Assembly (NCBI GenBank): GCA_900473205.1
Contig: UCLB01000022.1
Span: forward strand, 1 to 64,000
DNA from: Hyphomicrobiales bacterium
Lineage (GTDB): Bacteria > Pseudomonadota > Alphaproteobacteria > Rhizobiales > Rhizobiaceae
Direction of reading: 5' to 3'
Length of the DNA: 64,000 bases
Of this stretch, positions 7,196-17,535 are shown piece after piece; positions within the stretch are counted from its first letter, which is position 1; each line of letters opens with the position of its first letter. The position numbers and the translations under genes were made by a program. The notes under the pieces were generated by a model that was given only the letters and a program-made list of their open reading frames with translations, was not told the origin of the DNA and did no database searches.

Positions 7196-10100
7196 AGTTG
7201 GACTTGAGCTCGCCGTGTTTTGCCGTCTGCCGCATCAGCCATTTGTCGATTTTTGCCTGAAGCAGTTCCGGGCTGATGGGCTTTGACAGATAATCATCCA
7301 TGCCCACGGCAAGGCAGAGATCGCGGTCGCTCTCCTGCGCATGAGCGGTCACGCCGATGATCGGAACGCGCGCGACGTTCATGGCATTGTCTTCCTCAGC
7401 GCGAATGGCCTGCGTGGCCTGATGCCCGTTCATGACCGGCATGGACACATCCATCAGAATGATCGCCGGATTATCCGTGCGCCAGGCCTGAACCGCCTGC
7501 TTTCCATTGTCCACGATCCGGAAGCTGAGGCCGGTCTGCTGGAGAATCTGGGTGAAAACGATCTGGTTGACGTCGTTGTCCTCGGCAATCAGCACATCCA
7601 GAGACGAAACGCGGCCTACGGCAACCGGCGCGCTGGCTTTCGCCACGGGCTTCTGGCTCTGTTCAGGGCTGGCCTGTCTCGGCGCAATGGCCGCCTGCTG
7701 CTGTTGCCATCCGCGTTTTGCCCGTGATGTACGCACCACATCCGTCAGCGTTTTGCGAAGAAGACGTGCGCGCACAGGCTTCATCAAATGGGCGTCGAAG
7801 TTGATTTCCGCCGACCCGCCCCGGTCATTGACCGCATCCATCGAGGTCAGGAAAATGATCGGTGTAGCACTGAGGCGCGGGTTGCTGCGCAGCTGACGCG
7901 CCACCTGCATCCCATCCATATCGGGCATGTGGTAATCAAGAATGACCGCATCGATGTCGAAGCCGATCTTCGCTGCTTCTTCCAGAACGGCAATGCCTGC
8001 CGGGCCGCTGTCTGCGGCGTAGCTGTCCACGCCCCAGCTTGTCAGCTGTTCGGTCAGTATCTGCCGGTTCACGGCATTGTCGTCGATGACGAGGACGCTC
8101 ACTTTTCTGGTATCGATGGGGGAAACCGTTTGCTCGGTGCGGGTCCCAACAATGCGCAGAGGCAGGCTGACCGTAAAGGCGGAGCCTTGGCCGAGTGTGC
8201 TTTCCACATCCACCTTGCCGCCGAAAAGCCCGGCCAGCCCCACCGTAATCGCAAGGCCGAGGCCTGTGCCTTCGTGCCTGCGCGTGGAGGAGGTGTCTGC
8301 TTGACTGAATTTTTCGAAAATGCGGTCCAGCTGGTGCGGCGCGATGCCGATGCCGGTGTCTTCCACCCGCAATGTCAGAATGACTTCGCTGTCGTCTATC
8401 GCCTCGGCTGAAAGCTCGATCAGCACATGGCCCATCTCGGTAAACTTGATGGCATTGCCGATGAGGTTCGTTGCGATCTGTCGGAAACGACCAGCATCGC
8501 CGCTGACCAGATTTCGCAAGGTCGGATCGACGCGGACGATGAGCTCGATGTTCTTTTCCAGCGCCTGCGATGACAGCAGGGAGGCGACGTCTTCCACCGC
8601 CTCGGCAGCATCGAAAGGCGTGGAGCGCAATGCCATCTGCCCGGCATCGATCTTGGAGAAATCCAGAATATCATTGATGATCGTCAGCAGCGCGTTGCCG
8701 GATTTCACGATGACGTCGGTGAACGTCCGCTGCCGCGTATCCAGACTGGATTTGGCCAGCAGTTCCGCCATCCCGAGAACGCCGTTCATTGGCGTTCTGA
8801 TTTCGTGGCTCATATTGGCCAGAAACTCGGATTTTGCCCGGTCAGCGGCTTCCGCCCGCGCCAGCAGGCCTTCAAGCTCGGCCTCGCGCTGCTTCATCTC
8901 GGTAATGTCGGTGGCGATGACGAGCCAGTAATTGCCGGCACCGATGGTGGATTCCACATTGAGCCAGCGTTTGCCATCCACATGGATCAGCGATGAGAAC
9001 GGCTTGGCGGCAGCGATATTGTCCAGCCATTGCGTGCGGGTCGATATCGTCTGCTCTTCTGTTCCGAAATCGCCGCGGTCTGCACAATAGGCAAAGAATG
9101 GCAGCCAGCTGACACCTGCGGCCAGCAATTGCGGCGGCACATCGAACATGCGCGACAGAGCATCATTGGACATGATGATCTTGCCGTCCTGCACCAGTGC
9201 GAGCCCTTGCGCCATGACGCGCGTCGCATCCTGCATATATTCGCCAACGCGCTGCAATTCCTGCCGGGCGGCGCTGATTTCTTCGTCGCGCACGCGCACT
9301 GCGGTGCTATCGGAGAAGGTGATGAGGATTTTGCCGCCGGCAATGCGGCGCTCTGACAGGATGATGAAGCGGCCTGACTTGCTGGAAATCTCACGCGATG
9401 TGTTGCCATCGATCCGGTTTAGCCGCTCGACGCGGTCGAGATAGGCCTCCTCCAGCGTCATGCCGCCAAATTCGTACTTGCCGCATTCATAGCCCAATTG
9501 CAGATAGGTTCGGTAGGGCTTTCCGACGAGGTCGATCTTCTCGTTCGCTTCCCACAGGTCGTAAAAGCGGCTGTTGGCATATTCGATCGTCAGGTCCGGT
9601 CCCAGCAGCATCACGCCCACGGGCATGGATTGCAGAAGGGATTCGACTTCGGCGTGGAGTTTCTCCGCCTCATTGCGGGCCGCAAGCAGTTCCTGCTGGC
9701 CCTGCATCAGCGTGGTCGTATCGGTCACAGAGCCGACCAGATAGGGTTCTTCAGCAGGGGTGACGATGCGGCCAATCCTGATGATGGTGGGAACGGTGGT
9801 ACCGTTGTTGAGGACGATCTCCTGCGTTTTTTGCAGCTCTTCGCCCGTTTCCAGAACATGGACATTTTCCTGCCGGAAGCCTTCGCCTTCGTGCAGGAAT
9901 ATGTCCTCTTCCGTCAGTCCGTAATATGTCTCTCGCGGCTCGCCCCACAATGTCTCGTAAGAGGCGTTTGCGTAGGTGAGGCGGCGTTTGCTATCCAGCA
10001 TGAAGACGGCAACCGGCAGGCGCTCCAGCGCTTCGCGGAACAGCCAGTTTTCGCGCGTGTGCTTCTCCACCAGCATTTCCTGCGTCTTGGCATCGGTTAC

Positions 10101-10844
10101 GTCGATGCGAAGCGCAACGAGCAGGCCGTTTTCAAGCCGCTTGTTGATGAAGCGGATCCAGCGACCGTCGCTCATTTCCTGCATGAATTCGGAATAGGGC
10201 GTGCGGGTGGCCTGCAGCCTCTGCTCCACCCAGCCCAGCCTGTTGGCAGCGCCTTCTTCTTGCAGCACGCCGGATTCGACGTAGCGATCATGGAAGGCCG
10301 TGACGATGGCGTTAAGCTCAAGCCCCGGCTTCCAGTCGAGATTCAGTTCGCGATACAGATTTTCCAGACGGGCGTTGGAATAGATCAGCCTGTCTTCGGG
10401 GTCGTAAACCGCAACGCCGACATCCAGAAGATCGAGAATGCTGCTGCCTATCAGCGGTTCATTCTGGGCGATGGCGCGTTCCATGTCGAAAGACGGCATC
10501 GTCTCGAATATTTCGAACAGAAACAGATCGCCGTTTTCCGATTCAAAACGTTCGCATTTGACGGCATGTGTCTGGCTGGCGTGCTGATCGCTGCTTGCAG
10601 TGACTTCTTCCGTTGCAAAGACAAGGCAGCGACGCTCCTTGTCTTCGCGCCCCACATCCTTGGCATTGCCGAAGAGTTCCTGCGTGGTTTTCTGGTAGAA
10701 ATCTGCTGCGGGGCGACCGTTGAAGCGGGCATAGGCGGAGTTGACGCAGACATATCGCAACTGGCTGTCTTTAATGCAGGCGGGCAGAGTAAGCGTTAAT
10801 ACGCCCTCACATGCTTTTTCAAGCAATCCGCCCCCACTAATCAA
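7194..10844 (-). CDS. Multi-PAS hybrid sensor histidine kinase with two receiver domains
   Basis: About 1216 residues, no membrane segment, so cytosolic. Order: five PAS-like segments (roughly residues 10-660), coiled coil, HisKA with the phosphorylated His near residue 680 in ANMSHEIRTPMNG, HATPase_c with GTGLGLAI, a first receiver with Asp near 969 (VILDYHMPD) and a second with Asp near 1131 (ILMDVSMPV). There is no Hpt domain, so the phosphate must pass to a separate Hpt protein or the receivers are regulatory. The frame has no ATG start. I place the start at TTG 10844 because GGAG sits 6 nt before it; GTG 10871 and TTG 10874 are alternatives without a good ribosome site. The ligand or redox input sensed by the PAS domains is unknown. 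Confidence 0.9.
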   Translation of the reverse strand: MISGGGLLEKACEGVLTLTLPACIKDSQLRYVCVNSAYARFNGRPAADFYQKTTQELFGNAKDVGREDKERRCLVFATEEVTASSDQHASQTHAVKCERFESENGDLFLFEIFETMPSFDMERAIAQNEPLIGSSILDLLDVGVAVYDPEDRLIYSNARLENLYRELNLDWKPGLELNAIVTAFHDRYVESGVLQEEGAANRLGWVEQRLQATRTPYSEFMQEMSDGRWIRFINKRLENGLLVALRIDVTDAKTQEMLVEKHTRENWLFREALERLPVAVFMLDSKRRLTYANASYETLWGEPRETYYGLTEEDIFLHEGEGFRQENVHVLETGEELQKTQEIVLNNGTTVPTIIRIGRIVTPAEEPYLVGSVTDTTTLMQGQQELLAARNEAEKLHAEVESLLQSMPVGVMLLGPDLTIEYANSRFYDLWEANEKIDLVGKPYRTYLQLGYECGKYEFGGMTLEEAYLDRVERLNRIDGNTSREISSKSGRFIILSERRIAGGKILITFSDSTAVRVRDEEISAARQELQRVGEYMQDATRVMAQGLALVQDGKIIMSNDALSRMFDVPPQLLAAGVSWLPFFAYCADRGDFGTEEQTISTRTQWLDNIAAAKPFSSLIHVDGKRWLNVESTIGAGNYWLVIATDITEMKQREAELEGLLARAEAADRAKSEFLANMSHEIRTPMNGVLGMAELLAKSSLDTRQRTFTDVIVKSGNALLTIINDILDFSKIDAGQMALRSTPFDAAEAVEDVASLLSSQALEKNIELIVRVDPTLRNLVSGDAGRFRQIATNLIGNAIKFTEMGHVLIELSAEAIDDSEVILTLRVEDTGIGIAPHQLDRIFEKFSQADTSSTRRHEGTGLGLAITVGLAGLFGGKVDVESTLGQGSAFTVSLPLRIVGTRTEQTVSPIDTRKVSVLVIDDNAVNRQILTEQLTSWGVDSYAADSGPAGIAVLEEAAKIGFDIDAVILDYHMPDMDGMQVARQLRSNPRLSATPIIFLTSMDAVNDRGGSAEINFDAHLMKPVRARLLRKTLTDVVRTSRAKRGWQQQQAAIAPRQASPEQSQKPVAKASAPVAVGRVSSLDVLIAEDNDVNQIVFTQILQQTGLSFRIVDNGKQAVQAWRTDNPAIILMDVSMPVMNGHQATQAIRAEEDNAMNVARVPIIGVTAHAQESDRDLCLAVGMDDYLSKPISPELLQAKIDKWLMRQTAKHGELKSN

Positions 10845-11332
10845 ATCATTCTCCGTAGCCGTCCGTGACACCAATAGAATCAGCGCTCAACTGCGAGCGA
10901 ACATGTCATGGAATCTATTGTAGATTGATGAAGTTGGCTATGTGCCAAGCGCTATTATTAGAGGTTGTTAACTATAGTTTTTCATCGATCGTTAAGATTT
11001 TTGCGATGGGTGGCATGCCGCTGTAGCCGAATTGCCGCAGGGTCGGCGGCGTGCTTTTTGAAACATTCGCTTGACTTTCCTTGATAAAAAGACCACATCC
11101 CACTCCAAGCTTTCACCCTCGGCAGCCGCGTGAGCTGCAGCGTCAACGAAAAAAGACCCGACGCATGAAGGAAAAGCGCAGGATACAGGAGACGGCGTAT
11201 TCGCCGCACTGAAGCGCAGAAAGTCATTCCAACCCACAAGTTCCCAATTCACGCGGGGTTCTTGACGCCAAGACAACCGGACAGCAGGGCTGATCCGGGT
11301 TCGAGCGTTTTGGCGCCCCGAAAGGTATACTA
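10845..11332. promoter_or_regulatory. Divergent intergenic region, hybrid kinase / RNA helicase
   Basis: 488 bp between the starts of two divergent genes. TTGACTTTCC at about 11073 and TTCTTGACGCC near 11260 contain -35-like hexamers for the helicase. If the first is used, the helicase mRNA has a leader of over 200 nt, as is common for cold-induced DEAD-box genes. No gene is supported: short frames on the reverse strand here have no family resemblance. Confidence 0.45.
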
Positions 11333-12877
<1,545 letters not shown>

Positions 12878-12901
12878 TCTTAGCCCAATTTTAATAGTGA
12901 G

Positions 12902-12928
12902 CGCCCGGATGAAAATCCGGGCGTTTTT
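12902..12928 (+). terminator. Rho-independent terminator after the RNA helicase gene
   Basis: CGCCCGGAT and ATCCGGGCG form a perfect 9-bp stem with a GAAA tetraloop, directly followed by TTTTT. It lies 25 bp after the stop codon, between convergent genes. Confidence 0.92.
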
Positions 12929-12937
12929 CGTTTTGAC

Positions 12938-13666
12938 TTAGAGAGCAGGTTTTTGGCCGCAGAGCATTTCGCGCTTTCCGGCAAAGCCCGGTCTGCGCTC
13001 GACGGTAAAGCCCGCAGCGCCCAGATTGCGCCGCACGAAGCCGGCCGCCGCAAATGTGCCGAAGGTTCCACCAGGAGCAGTCTTCTCGAACACCGCAGAC
13101 ATGATCTCCAGCGACCACATCTCGGGGTTCTTGGCTGGCGCAAAGCCATCGAGGTACCATGCGTCGAATATGTCAGTGCTTTGGCTGATCCCTCGCATGG
13201 CATCACCGCAAAAGACGGTCAGGCGCGTCTGCTCGTCCAGAGTGATGTCGATCCAGCCTTCCGGGTCTGACGGCCATTGTGCGACGAAGGCTTTGCGCTC
13301 GGCATCCAGTTGCGGCCAGTGGGACAGTGCCCGGTCCAGCTCTTGGGCGGTCATCGGGTAAAGCTCGAAGGACACGAAATGCAGCTGCGCATCGGCAGGT
13401 CTTGAGAGCTTCCACTGCCGCCATGTCTCGCACAGGTTCAGCGCCGTACCGAAACCAAGTTCCCCAATGCGGAACGTTCCCTGCGCAGTTTCCCAGCGCT
13501 CTGGCAGGCCGTTGCCAGCAAGCGAAACGTGACTGCATTCCTGTCGGCCATCGGTCTGGCAATAAAAATGGTCGCCAAAGGCCAGCGAATAGGGCATATC
13601 GCCCTCTCGCCAATCCAGCATATTTGAACCGGCTCGTTGCGGCCCACTGTTATCGAGGTGTGTCAT
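12938..13666 (-). CDS. mnmD: tRNA (5-methylaminomethyl-2-thiouridine)-methyltransferase, MnmD type
   Basis: 242 residues from ATG 13666 (TTG 13672 adds two residues). It is the stand-alone methyltransferase equivalent of the N-terminal half of E. coli MnmC, which finishes mnm5s2U at the wobble position of tRNAs for Lys, Glu and Gln. Visible motifs: SAM-binding IGELGFGTALNL and the DxFxP-type YLDGFAPAKNPEMW. E. coli fuses this domain to an FAD oxidoreductase; here an FAD oxidoreductase gene lies directly divergent, and the two ATG codons overlap in one CATG sequence. A later start at Met 13621 (MLDWREGD) is possible and would separate the two genes. Confidence 0.9.
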   Translation of the reverse strand: MTHLDNSGPQRAGSNMLDWREGDMPYSLAFGDHFYCQTDGRQECSHVSLAGNGLPERWETAQGTFRIGELGFGTALNLCETWRQWKLSRPADAQLHFVSFELYPMTAQELDRALSHWPQLDAERKAFVAQWPSDPEGWIDITLDEQTRLTVFCGDAMRGISQSTDIFDAWYLDGFAPAKNPEMWSLEIMSAVFEKTAPGGTFGTFAAAGFVRRNLGAAGFTVERRPGFAGKREMLCGQKPAL

Positions 13667-14858
13667 GGTCAAAGCCGATAGTCTTCCCGATCAGACAGGT
13701 CAATCACCTTTGCCATCCAGCGCATCGTTGTTGATCATCGGCGGCGGTATCATGGGCCTTTGGGCGGCGGTCAAGGCTGATAGGCTGGGTATCGATACGC
13801 TGCTGGTGGATGCGGGCAAAATCGGCAGCGGTGCCAGCGGCGGGCTTCTGGGTGCGCTGATGTCGCATATGCCGGATCGCTGGTCGGATAAAAAGCAGTT
13901 TCAGTTCGATGCCCTGCTGAGCCTTGAAGCCGAAATTGCAGCTGTGGAAGCCGAAACCGGCCTTTCGGCGGGTTACAGACGCTGTGGCCGCATCATTCCC
14001 CTGCCAAAGCCGCATTTGCGGACCATTGCCGAGCGGCACCAAAGTGACGCGCTGTCCAACTGGAGTACGGACGGCCACCAATTCCACTGGCATGTGCTGG
14101 ATGCGCCGCCCGTCAATGGCTGGGTGGATGCCGCAGCGGGCGAGGCGGGTTTCGTTTATGACACTTTTGCCGCCAAGGTCTCCCCGCGGGCTTTCGTGGC
14201 GACGCTGGAAGGGTATTTGCGACGGTCCAGACATGTGCGCCTCATCGAGAACTGCGGCGTTACGGCTTTGGACCCGAATGGCACGGCCACTTTGGCGAAT
14301 GGCGAGAGCATCGACTTCGGTCATGCCATGGTCTCTGCGGGACATGACTCGTTCCCACTGCTTGGAGAAGCGTTTAAGTTGTCTTCTGGTGCAAAACTAG
14401 GCCAGCCGGTTAAAGGGCAGGCGGCATTGCTGCAAGCCCATGTCGACCCGTCGATGCCTGTCGTGTTCCTGAATGGTCTCTACGTCGTGCCGCATGAAGA
14501 CGGCACCGTTGCCATTGGCAGCACCAGCGAAGAGGAATTCGACGATATCTTCACAACGGATGAGCGGCTGGAAACCTTGATTGCGCAGGCACGGCAAATC
14601 GTTCCGTCGCTCGCGGACGCAGAGGTTATCGAGCGCTGGGCAGGGCTGCGCCCCAAGGCAATCGGTCGTGACCCGATGGTGGGCGCGCATCCTGACCACC
14701 CGCGCGTCATTGCACATACGGGTGGTTTTAAGGTCAGTTTTGGTCTGGCGCATCGTCTGGCCGATGCCGTTTTGGATGCGGTGTTGGGCAAGCCGATGCA
14801 GGTGCCCACCAGTTTTACGTTTGAAGATCACATTCGTGTTTTCAACCAAAAGATTTGA
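13665..14858 (+). CDS. FAD-dependent oxidoreductase (DAO family), possible MnmC(o) counterpart
   Basis: 397 residues, starting at ATG 13665 with GAGGTG 4 nt upstream. The N-terminal dinucleotide-binding motif LIIGGGIMGLWAA (residues 24-36) and GASGGLLGALMSHMP are typical of the D-amino-acid oxidase/glycine oxidase family; the C-terminal FAD contact is in RPKAIGRDPMVG and THTGGF-like HTGGFKVSFGLA. Its pairing with mnmD suggests it may perform the oxidative step (cmnm5s2U to nm5s2U) that the C-terminal half of MnmC does in E. coli, but similarity to other DAO enzymes means this is context-based. An amine or glycine oxidase is the alternative. Confidence 0.85.
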   Translation: MVKADSLPDQTGQSPLPSSASLLIIGGGIMGLWAAVKADRLGIDTLLVDAGKIGSGASGGLLGALMSHMPDRWSDKKQFQFDALLSLEAEIAAVEAETGLSAGYRRCGRIIPLPKPHLRTIAERHQSDALSNWSTDGHQFHWHVLDAPPVNGWVDAAAGEAGFVYDTFAAKVSPRAFVATLEGYLRRSRHVRLIENCGVTALDPNGTATLANGESIDFGHAMVSAGHDSFPLLGEAFKLSSGAKLGQPVKGQAALLQAHVDPSMPVVFLNGLYVVPHEDGTVAIGSTSEEEFDDIFTTDERLETLIAQARQIVPSLADAEVIERWAGLRPKAIGRDPMVGAHPDHPRVIAHTGGFKVSFGLAHRLADAVLDAVLGKPMQVPTSFTFEDHIRVFNQKI

Positions 14859-14964
14859 TTCGACAGCGTTTACGCGTCGTTAATCTGTCATGCAAATCAC
14901 CTAACAGCTTGGCTTATGCATTATGGCTGATGAAATCCGTTCGAGGACGGCGAGGTGACGACGC

Positions 14965-15672
14965 ATGCGGTATGCCATTCATTTTACGCCTTCCCCGAAC
15001 GATCCGCTGACGCATGTCGCTGCGGCCTGGCTGGGTCGTGACGTCTATTCGGGCCAGAGTGTAGAGCCGCCTGCGGTGACCAGCCTCGGCATGCAGGAGA
15101 TTTCCTACCACACCGCGCTGCCGCGCCGGTATGGTTTCCATGGCTCGATCAAGGCTCCGTTCCGCTTGATGGATGATGTCAGTGAAGCAGCGCTATTACG
15201 CGCCCTGATGCATTTCGCAGGCACGCATCAACCCTTCACCCTGCCGCCACTGGAAATCGCCAAACTCGGCAATGTCTATGGTCTTGTGCCCTCCTGGCAA
15301 TCGGAAACGCTGAATTTTCTGGCCGCAAGTGTGGTGCAGGAGTTTGATCGTTACCGCGCCCCCCTGTCCGATGCGGATATCGACCGAGCCGACCCGGATC
15401 GTCTTTCGGCCACGCAACTGACCAATCTGCATCGCTGGGGCCACCCATATGTCATGGACGAGTTCCGCTTTCAGATGATGCTGACGGGCGGCGTGATGCC
15501 AGCAGATTGTCCGCGTGTGGAGCGGGCAGTGCGTGGCGTGTTCGAGCCTTTGCTGGAGCGTCAGGTCGATTTCTCCAACCTCGCGCTTTTCGTGGAAGAT
15601 GAGCCGGGCGCTCCATTCCGCGTCCATTCGCTGCACCCGATGGGGCGTGTCTCTGCCCGCAAGATTGCATAA
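14965..15672 (+). CDS. DUF1045 / 2H phosphoesterase-like protein with degenerate second motif
   Basis: 235 residues, beginning MRYAIHFTPSPNDPL like other DUF1045 proteins (some found in phosphonate clusters). The fold belongs to the 2H phosphoesterase superfamily, whose active site uses two H-x-[ST]-x motifs. The first is intact (YGFHGSIKAPF). Where the family normally has FRFHxTLTG, this protein reads EFRFQMMLTG, so the second His and Thr appear to be lost. It lies just before puuE in the same direction (75 bp), with no phosphonate gene in sight. Either it is no longer a phosphoesterase or it has acquired another role; function in this context is unknown. Confidence 0.8.
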   Translation: MRYAIHFTPSPNDPLTHVAAAWLGRDVYSGQSVEPPAVTSLGMQEISYHTALPRRYGFHGSIKAPFRLMDDVSEAALLRALMHFAGTHQPFTLPPLEIAKLGNVYGLVPSWQSETLNFLAASVVQEFDRYRAPLSDADIDRADPDRLSATQLTNLHRWGHPYVMDEFRFQMMLTGGVMPADCPRVERAVRGVFEPLLERQVDFSNLALFVEDEPGAPFRVHSLHPMGRVSARKIA

Positions 15673-15720
15673 GTCCCGCCAAGAAAATGCTCTCGACTTT
15701 CCGGTCTGCGATGCTACCGT

Positions 15721-15737
15721 TCACGAAATTTGCGTGA
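15721..15737 (+). promoter_or_regulatory. Candidate operator at the puuE translation start region
   Basis: TCACG and CGTGA form perfect 5-bp arms 7 nt apart, with further partial symmetry inside (AA/TT). The site overlaps the GAAGG ribosome site of puuE, so a bound regulator would block the gene. I did not find the same palindrome before the other purine genes, so the link to purine control is unproven. Confidence 0.35.
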
Positions 15738-15747
15738 AGGTGATTTG

Positions 15748-16671
15748 ATGATTTCCGCTGACTATCCCCGCAACCTCATCGGTTACGGTCGCAATACCCC
15801 TGATCCGAAATGGCCCGGCGATGCCAGAATTGCGGTGCAATTCGTCATCAATTATGAAGAGGGCGGCGAAAGCAGCATTCTCGATAGCGATAAGGCGTCC
15901 GAGTCGCTGCTGTCGGAAATCGTCGGTGCGCAGCCTTGGCCGGGGCAGCGCAATCTCAATATGGAATCGATCTATGAATATGGGTCGCGCGCCGGTTTCT
16001 GGCGGCTGTGGCGCATGTTCACCGACCTTGGTGTGACAACGACTGTCTATGGCGTCACCGCCGCCATGGCCCGTAATCCGGAAGCTGTGGCGGCGATGAA
16101 GGAAGCCGGTTGGGAAATCGCCAGCCACGGCTATCGCTGGCTGGAATATAAGGACTTTTCCGAGGAGGAAGAACGTAAGCATGTGCTGGAAGCCGTGCGG
16201 CTGCACACGGAACTGACCGGCGAGCGCCCCTACGGCATGTATCAGGGCAAGCCTTCTGACAATACATTGCGGCTCGTCATGGAGGAGGGTGGTTTCCTCT
16301 ATTCTTCGGATTCTTATGCCGATGATCTGCCGTATTGGGTGAAAGGCTTGAAGGACGATCCTTTCCTGATCATTCCCTACACGCTCGAAACCAACGACAT
16401 GCGTTTTGCCACGCCGCAGGGCTTCAATTCCGGCGACCAGTTCTTCACCTATCTGAAAGACGCCTTCGATGTGCTGTATCAGGAAGGTGCCGAATGCTCG
16501 GCCAAGATGATGAGCGTCGGCCTTCACTGCCGCCTCGTCGGGCGTCCCGGTCGCGCGGCGGCACTTCGCCGTTTCATCGAATACGTGCTCGGCCACGAAA
16601 AGGTCTGGATACCGCAACGCATTGAGATCGCTCGCCATTGGCATGAGCATCACAAGCCGGAGGCGGTGTGA
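15748..16671 (+). CDS. puuE: Allantoinase PuuE (polysaccharide-deacetylase fold)
   Basis: 307 residues. Start set at ATG 15748, which has GAAGG 7 nt upstream; an in-frame TTG at 15730 is a poorer choice. The sequence begins MISADYPRNLIGYGRNTPDPKW, the standard start of metal-independent allantoinases, with VINYEEGGE, ASHGYRWLEY, GMYQGKPSDNT and VGLHCRLVGRPGR. It hydrolyses allantoin to allantoate in the ureide pathway and is unrelated in sequence to the AllB amidohydrolases. Its stop codon overlaps the uraD start (TGATG), so the two are translationally coupled. Confidence 0.94.
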   Translation: MISADYPRNLIGYGRNTPDPKWPGDARIAVQFVINYEEGGESSILDSDKASESLLSEIVGAQPWPGQRNLNMESIYEYGSRAGFWRLWRMFTDLGVTTTVYGVTAAMARNPEAVAAMKEAGWEIASHGYRWLEYKDFSEEEERKHVLEAVRLHTELTGERPYGMYQGKPSDNTLRLVMEEGGFLYSSDSYADDLPYWVKGLKDDPFLIIPYTLETNDMRFATPQGFNSGDQFFTYLKDAFDVLYQEGAECSAKMMSVGLHCRLVGRPGRAAALRRFIEYVLGHEKVWIPQRIEIARHWHEHHKPEAV

Positions 16672-17168
16672 TGGTGGACAGGGCGGATTTCATCAGCCGG
16701 TTCGGCGGCGTGTTCGAGCACTCTCCTTTTATTGCGGAGCGTGCCTACGATGCTGGCGACGTGGCCGAGCCGCTGACGGCAGGCGATGTCCATGCGGCGC
16801 TCTGCACCCAGTTTCGTGCCGCCTCGCATGAGGAAAGGCTGGGCGTGCTGCGCGCTCACCCAGATCTTGCGGGCAAGCTTGCCATTGCAGGAGGCCTGAC
16901 CGAAGATAGCCGCAAGGAGCAGGCAGGAGCAGGGCTGGACCGTCTTTCGCCGGAAGAGCATGCGCGGTTTACGCAGCTCAACGCCGCCTATGTCGACAAG
17001 AACGGCTTCCCCTTCATCATTGCCGTCAAAGGCCTGACCAAGGACGATATCCTGCGTGCCTTCGAGACCCGCATCGATAACAACGCGGAAGACGAATTCA
17101 CTACTGCAACGGCGCAGGTGGAAAAGATTGCCGGGCTGCGACTATCCGCCTTGCTGCCGGAAAGCTGA
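16671..17168 (+). CDS. uraD: OHCU decarboxylase UraD
   Basis: 165 residues from ATG 16671; GTG 16668 just upstream is an alternative. The family motifs are present: the catalytic His in RAHPDLAGK and the S-x-x-EQ signature in TEDSRKEQAGAGL. UraD decarboxylates 2-oxo-4-hydroxy-4-carboxy-5-ureidoimidazoline to S-allantoin, the third step of urate breakdown. It belongs to the operon puuE, uraD, (mntA, hepT), allA, uraH. Confidence 0.94.
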   Translation: MVDRADFISRFGGVFEHSPFIAERAYDAGDVAEPLTAGDVHAALCTQFRAASHEERLGVLRAHPDLAGKLAIAGGLTEDSRKEQAGAGLDRLSPEEHARFTQLNAAYVDKNGFPFIIAVKGLTKDDILRAFETRIDNNAEDEFTTATAQVEKIAGLRLSALLPES

Positions 17169-17241
17169 TGAAACGCATGCGCCAGCAATCTGCTTTCCAC
17201 ATCACGGGTAGCACTCTATATTGTGGCGCAGGAGACAAGCC

Positions 17242-17535
17242 ATGAGACCATCAGAGGTGCTGGAAAAGAACCGGGAAGCGATCCGCGAAGCGACAAAACG
17301 CTTCAACGCGGCCAACCCCCGCGTGTTCGGCTCCGTGGCGCGCGGCGAGGATCGGCCCGATAGCGATCTGGATATTTTGGTGGATGCGCTGCCGGGCTCC
17401 ACGCTTCTCAGCCTAGGCGGACTGCAAGACGCGCTTGAGCAGATGATGCTGGGCACAAGAATTCACCTTCTCACACCCGGTGATTTTCCTGAACGTGTAA
17501 AGGTGAGAGTCTTGTCAGAGGCTAAGCCAATATGA
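17242..17535 (+). CDS. mntA: MntA-type nucleotidyltransferase antitoxin
   Basis: 97 residues, from ATG 17242 with AGGAGA upstream. The minimal nucleotidyltransferase motif is exact: GSVARGEDRPDSDLD gives GSX10DXD, the signature of MntA antitoxins, which inactivate HepT by adding AMP units. A third acidic position is likely further on (RIHLL region is divergent). It overlaps hepT by 4 bp (ATGA). Its position between uraD and allA splits the ureide operon. Confidence 0.9.
   Translation: MRPSEVLEKNREAIREATKRFNAANPRVFGSVARGEDRPDSDLDILVDALPGSTLLSLGGLQDALEQMMLGTRIHLLTPGDFPERVKVRVLSEAKPI

Noticed and set aside
9498-10799. Long forward-strand open frame (over 400 codons) across the hybrid kinase gene
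   Set aside because: It lies antisense to a clear PAS/kinase protein, has no family resemblance and a composition typical of the opposite strand of GC-rich coding DNA.
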